This document shows, piece by piece, positions 60,243-64,000 of a stretch of DNA of 64,000 nt; position 1 is the stretch's first letter; every line of letters begins with the position of its first letter. This DNA is from JAXMCI01 sp046349435. Its GTDB lineage: Bacteria > Pseudomonadota > Alphaproteobacteria > Dongiales > Dongiaceae. The DNA is taken from NCBI GenBank assembly GCA_046349435.1, contig JAXMCI010000014.1, positions 123,992 to 187,991 of the forward strand, read 5' to 3'. A program made the translations under genes and the position numbers. The notes under the pieces are model-generated. The model was given only the letters and a program-made list of their open reading frames with translations, ran no database searches and was not told where the DNA came from.

Positions 60243-61283
60243 ATGACCGCCCCGGCCGCCCCCGCCGCTCCCGCCCGCCGCTCCGGCCTCCGGATCTGGC
60301 TGCGCCACCGGCTGCGCAACATCGCGCCCTTCGCGACGCTGCTCTTCCTGGTGATCTTCTTCAGCGTCGCCAGCCCGTCCTTCGCCACCTTCGACAACCT
60401 CGCCAACATCCTGACCCAGATCTCGGTCACCGGGATCATGGCGGTCGGCCTCACCTTCGTGATCCTGACGGCGGAGATCGACCTCAGCGTCGCCGCCATC
60501 GCCAACGCCACCGGCATCGCCGTCGCCTTCTTCACGCTGCAGGACGAGAGCGTCAACATCGCCAACCTGCCGCTGCCGGGCTTCGCCGCGATCCTGCTGG
60601 CGCTGGCCGGCTGCTTCGTGCTCGGCGTGGTCAACGCCTTCGGCATGACCCGCATCGGCATCCCGTCCTTCATCATGACGCTGGCCATGCTGCAGATCGG
60701 CGCCGGCGTCTGCGCCATGCTGGTGCGCGGCCAGATCGCCTACAACGTGCCGGACCTGATCGGCACGCTCGGCGCCGGCTCGATCGGGCCGGTGCCGTGG
60801 CTGGTGATCGTGCTGGCGATCACCCTGCTGATCGGCCATGTCGTGCTGACCTACACGCGCTTCGGCCGCTACGTCTACATGGTCGGCGGCAACCGCGAGG
60901 CGGCGGAGTATTCCGGCGTCAACGTCCGCGGCATCGTGGCCTCCGTGATGATCATCTCGGCGGTCTGCTCGGGCCTCGCCGGCATGCTCGGCGTCGCCCA
61001 TTTCGGCAGCGCCCAGCAGAACGAGTTCGACAACTACCTGCTCGATTCGATCTCCGCGGTGGTGGTCGGCGGCACCAGCCTGTTCGGCGGCCAGGGCGGC
61101 ATCCCCAACACCATCGTCGGCCTGTTCGTGCTCGGCGTGCTCAATAACGGCCTCGACCACGTCAATATCGACAGCTTCCTCAAGATCCTGATCCGCGGCC
61201 TGATCCTGCTGGCGGCGCTGATCATCAACGTCTACGCCCAGCGGCTGCGCGCCACCCCGTCGAGCCCCTCCGGCGCCGCCTGA
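60243..61283 (+). CDS. Ribose-type ABC permease
   Basis: 346 residues, about nine membrane helices. FFSVASPSFATFDNLANILTQISVTGIMAVGLTFVILTAEIDLSVAAIA, GIPSFIMTLAMLQIGAGVCAMLVRG, YMVGGNREAAEYSGVNVRGIV and SAVVVGGTSLFGGQGGIPNTIVG are RbsC-type motifs. It starts 38 bases after the ATPase and ends the operon. A CGGAG-rich repeat follows. The carried compound is unknown. Confidence 0.92.
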   Translation: MTAPAAPAAPARRSGLRIWLRHRLRNIAPFATLLFLVIFFSVASPSFATFDNLANILTQISVTGIMAVGLTFVILTAEIDLSVAAIANATGIAVAFFTLQDESVNIANLPLPGFAAILLALAGCFVLGVVNAFGMTRIGIPSFIMTLAMLQIGAGVCAMLVRGQIAYNVPDLIGTLGAGSIGPVPWLVIVLAITLLIGHVVLTYTRFGRYVYMVGGNREAAEYSGVNVRGIVASVMIISAVCSGLAGMLGVAHFGSAQQNEFDNYLLDSISAVVVGGTSLFGGQGGIPNTIVGLFVLGVLNNGLDHVNIDSFLKILIRGLILLAALIINVYAQRLRATPSSPSGAA

Positions 61284-61305
61284 CGCGGCGGTAGGAAAGA
61301 AGTAG

Positions 61306-61392
61306 CTCACGCGGAGGCGCGGAGCCGCGGAGAAGAGGCTGTACGAGACCCGCCGGCGCACCCCTCCGCGGCCTCCGCGGCTCCGCCGTGCC
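61306..61392. repeat. CGGAG-rich palindromic intergenic repeat, copy 5
   Basis: CTCACGCGGAGGCGCGGAGC on the left and CCTCCGCGGCCTCCGCGGCT on the right. It lies between the ABC permease and the DUF2076 gene on the same strand. Confidence 0.75.
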
Positions 61393-61492
61393 AGACCTGG
61401 TGCCTCTCCGGCGCGCCGGGGGTGGCGGATTGCGGGGCGGCGGTCGCCGCCCCATATGGCGGATCGCATCGACCTTCGAGGCGGAGGCTGCC

Positions 61493-62204
61493 ATGACGCC
61501 GCAGGAACGCGAGTTGCTGACCAACCTGATCGACCGGCTGCGCCAGGCGCCGGCGCAGAAGCGCGACGGCGAGGCCGATCAGGCGATCGCCGGCCTGCTG
61601 CGCGAGCGCCCCGACGCCGCCTACCTGCTGGCGCAGACCGTGCTGATCCAGGACTATTCGCTGCACCAGGCCCAGGCGCGGATCGCCGAGCTGGAGAAGC
61701 AGGCCGAGCCCGCCGAGCCCGAGGGCGGCAGCTTCCTCGGCGGCCTGTTCGGCCGCGCCCCAGCCGGCGGCGCCGCGCCGGCCGATGGCGGCGCCCGCCG
61801 CCGCGCCGGGCCCGTGGGGCAGCGCCGCCGCCGGGCCGTTCGCCCAGGGCGGCGGCGGCTCCTCCTTCCTGCGCAGCGCGGCCGCCACCGCGGCCGGCGT
61901 GGCCGGCGGCGCGCTGCTCTTCCAGGGCATCGAATCGCTGCTCGGCCTCGGCCATGGCGGGCTCGGCGGCTTCGCCAACGCCGCCCAGCCCGGCATCAGC
62001 GAGACGGTGATCAACAACTACTACGAGGATCCGGGCGCGCTGGCTGCCGGCACCCGGGACGCCGGCATTGCCGATCCCGGCTCCGACGCGGGCGGCGGCC
62101 TGCTCGATGCCGGCTACGACCCCGGCAGCGATCTCGCCGACGGCCTCGACAGCGGCGATCTCGGCGGCAGCGACTTCGGCGGCGGCGACTTCACCGACGT
62201 CTGA
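61493..62204 (+). pseudogene. DUF2076 family protein, frameshifted near 61750-61785
   Basis: The N-terminal half, MTPQERELLTNLIDRLRQAP with LIQDYSLHQAQARIAELEKQ and GGSFLGGLFGRA, is a typical DUF2076 periplasmic protein. After about residue 88 the frame changes by +1; the other frame reads PMAAPAAAPGPWGSAAAGPF, then FLRSAAATAAGVAGGALLFQ and GIESLLGLG and a Gly/Asp-rich tail ending at 62204. The break is in a run of C (CGCGCCCCAGCC). One extra base or two missing bases explain it. The function of DUF2076 is unknown. Confidence 0.82.
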
Positions 62205-62312
62205 CGCGCCCGCCCGACCCTGCCCGGAGTCCCCTTGCCGGCCGGCCACGCCTGCTGAAAGATGCGGCGGCTCCCGCCGGCGGGGGACCCCCGTGGGGAG
62301 GCGGGACGGCGG

Positions 62313-64000
62313 ATGATCAGCCTGGCTTGCGACGTCGGCGGCACCTTCACCGACCTGGTGGTGATGGCGCCCGACGGCTGGCGCCTGCACAAGGCGCCGA
62401 CCACCCCCGCCGACCCGGTCGAGGGCGTGCTGGCGGCGATCGACCTCGCCGCCGCCGCGGCCGGCCGTGAGCGGCGCGCCTTCCTCGCCGGCGCCGACCG
62501 CTTCGTCCACGCCACGACGCGGGCGATCAACGCCATCCTGACCGGCGGCACGGCGCGCACCGCCTTCCTGACCACCGCCGGGCACCGCGACGTGCTGCTG
62601 CTGCGCGAGGGCGGCCGGCTCAACCCCTACGACAACCGCCAGGGCTTCCCGAAGCCCTACGTGCCGCGGGCGCTGACCTTCGAGGTGCCGGGGCGGATCG
62701 GGGCGGCCGGCGAGGTCGTGACGCCGCTCGACGCGGCGGCGGTGCTGGCGATCGTCGAGCAGCTGAAGGCGGCGCGGGTCGAGGCGGTCGGCGTCTGCCT
62801 GCTCTGGTCGATCGCCAACCCGGCGCACGAGCTCGCGGTGGGCGCGCTGCTCGAGCGCCACCTGCCCGGCGTGCCGGTGACGCTCTCGCACCGCCTCAAC
62901 CCGATCGTGCGCGAGTACCGGCGGGCCTCGGCCGCCTGCATCGACGCCTCGCTGAAGCCGCTGATGACCCGCTACCTCGCCGGGCTGGCCGAGCGGCTGG
63001 CCGCGGCGGGATTCGCCGGCCGCACCCTGATGGTGACCAGCCAGGGCGGGGTGATCGACGCCGCCGCGGCGGCGGCCGCGCCGATCCATGCGCTCAATTC
63101 CGGGCCGGCCATGGCGCCGGTCGCCGGCCGCCACGCCGTCCGGCTCGACGCCGCCGGCGCCGACGCCATCGTCGCCGATACCGGCGGCACCAGCTACGAC
63201 GTCAGCCTGGTGCGGCGCGACCGGCTGCCCTGGACCAGCGAGAGCTGGCTGGGCCCGCGCTTCCTCGGCCACATGACCGGCTTCCCGGCGGTCGACGTCG
63301 AGAGCATCGGCGCCGGCGGCGGCTCGATCGCCTGGCTCGACGGCGGCGGGCTGCTGCATGTCGGGCCGCAGAGCGCCGGGGCGGCGCCGGGCCCGGCCTG
63401 CTACGGGCGCGGCGGCACCCGGCCGACCGTCACCGACTGCGCGCTGGCGCTGGGCTATCTCGATCCCGGCCGGTTCCTCGGCGGCCGCATGGCGCTCGAT
63501 GCCGCGGCGGCGCGGCGCGCCATCGAGAGCGAGCTCGCCCAGCCGCTGCGCCTGCCGGTCGAGGCGGCCGCCGCCGCGGTGCTCGACCTGCTGACCCAGG
63601 CGATGGTGGCGGCGATCGAGGAGATCACCGTCAACCAGGGCATCGACCCGCGCGCCGCCGTGCTGGTGGCCGGCGGCGGCGCCGCCGGCTTCAACAGCGT
63701 CGCCATCGCCCGCCGGCTCGGCTGCCGCGCCACCCTGTTCCCCGAGCTCGGCGCCGCGCTGAGCGCCGCCGGCGCGCTGCTCTCCGACCTCGTCTACACC
63801 GACGGCCGCGTCCGCTACCTGCGGAGCGACGCGCCCGACCCGGCCGCGGCGCAGGCGGTGCTGGCCGAGCTCGCCGCCGGCGCGGCCGCCTTCCACGCCG
63901 AGGCCGGGCCGGGCGAGACCCGCACCGACTTCTGGGTCGAGGCGCGCTATCCCCAGCAGACCTGGGAGATCGAGGTGCCGGTCCGGCCCGACGCCTTCGA
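62313..64000 (+). CDS. hyuA: Hydantoinase A family protein (second copy), C-terminus cut by window edge
   Basis: Open to base 64000, so about 562 residues are visible. LACDVGGTFTDLVVMAPDG (phosphate 1), FVHATTRAINAILTGGTARTAFLTTAGHRDVLLLREGG, LSHRLNPIVREYRRASAACIDASL, VADTGGTSYDVSLVRRDRL (phosphate 2) and GAGGGSIAWLDGGGLLHVGPQSAGAAPGPACYG are HyuA motifs. It differs clearly from the copy at 29775. A HyuB gene probably follows outside the window. It is downstream of the second ribose-type ABC operon, repeating the pairing of Hyu genes with such a transporter. Confidence 0.9.
   Translation, partial: MISLACDVGGTFTDLVVMAPDGWRLHKAPTTPADPVEGVLAAIDLAAAAAGRERRAFLAGADRFVHATTRAINAILTGGTARTAFLTTAGHRDVLLLREGGRLNPYDNRQGFPKPYVPRALTFEVPGRIGAAGEVVTPLDAAAVLAIVEQLKAARVEAVGVCLLWSIANPAHELAVGALLERHLPGVPVTLSHRLNPIVREYRRASAACIDASLKPLMTRYLAGLAERLAAAGFAGRTLMVTSQGGVIDAAAAAAAPIHALNSGPAMAPVAGRHAVRLDAAGADAIVADTGGTSYDVSLVRRDRLPWTSESWLGPRFLGHMTGFPAVDVESIGAGGGSIAWLDGGGLLHVGPQSAGAAPGPACYGRGGTRPTVTDCALALGYLDPGRFLGGRMALDAAAARRAIESELAQPLRLPVEAAAAAVLDLLTQAMVAAIEEITVNQGIDPRAAVLVAGGGAAGFNSVAIARRLGCRATLFPELGAALSAAGALLSDLVYTDGRVRYLRSDAPDPAAAQAVLAELAAGAAAFHAEAGPGETRTDFWVEARYPQQTWEIEVPVRPDAF

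Noticed and set aside
59586..63896. A 1,400-residue open frame on the minus strand
   Set aside because: It is antisense to the ABC ATPase, permease, DUF2076 and HyuA genes and shows no domain; Gln/Arg/Gly-rich composition marks it as a shadow.

Overview
The window is very G+C-rich DNA with tightly packed genes, frequent ATGA/GTGA stop-start overlaps and many ABC uptake systems. Gene content (an MmcB-type protein, IolC fused to a DUF2090 domain, paired hydantoinase A/B, ribose-type and branched-chain amino-acid-type ABC transporters, a Tat-exported binding protein, a DUF2076 protein) suggests a free-living alphaproteobacterium, perhaps Rhodospirillales-like. The genus cannot be read from the sequence. 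No rRNA, tRNA or CRISPR array was seen.

Layout. 1-3.4 kb: three glycosyltransferases around a shared symmetrical promoter. 3.4-8.6 kb: small unknown protein, frameshifted O-methyltransferase, PhoX-like phosphatase, haloacid dehalogenase, HutD-family protein. 9-12 kb: two paralogous secreted GH26-like hydrolases on either side of a ClpP-like protease. 12-17 kb: heme-binding-domain adenylate cyclase, class III aminotransferase, cyclic-nucleotide-binding protein, DUF763 protein. 17-20.7 kb: EmrAB-type efflux pump and divergent TetR regulator with a clear operator. 20.7-25.2 kb: MmcB, MtgA, small membrane protein and lipoproteins, a frameshifted RpiR regulator and a multiply frameshifted secreted protein. 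25.3-27.25 kb: a less G+C-rich islet with an AbiEi/AbiEii type IV toxin-antitoxin pair, its inverted-repeat operator and the stub of another, possibly defence-related, gene.

27.25-38.9 kb: a catabolic cluster. A GntR regulator, HyuB, HyuA and a DadA-like FAD oxidoreductase lie on the minus strand, opposite a ribose-type ABC transporter, a nitrilase-family amidohydrolase and an enolase-superfamily enzyme. The mix suggests uptake and opening of a cyclic amide or N-substituted polar compound. 38.9-42.8 kb: part of inositol catabolism (IolG, IolB, IolC-DUF2090); IolA, IolD and IolE are not here. 43-48.3 kb: MFS transporter, tryptophan 2,3-dioxygenase, amino-acid-type binding protein and a three-gene aldo/keto reductase operon. 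48.36-48.83 kb: a compact unit with a DUF559 nuclease-like gene between perfect 42-bp inverted repeats, directly against livG. 48.8-55.2 kb: a LivG/F/H/M transporter operon with an MHS-family symporter inside it and two glycan-type genes at its end. 55.6-57.4 kb: TerC and a PlsC-type acyltransferase. 57.4-64 kb: a second ribose-type ABC system, a frameshifted DUF2076 gene and a hydantoinase A cut by the window edge.

Three themes stand out. The DUF559 unit looks like a REP/RAYT-style mobile unit built on a different nuclease family. A family of CGGAG-rich palindromic repeats occurs five times in intergenic gaps. At least four genes carry single-base frameshifts, several of them apparent one-base deletions in G/C runs, so either the assembly has indel errors or several genes are decaying.
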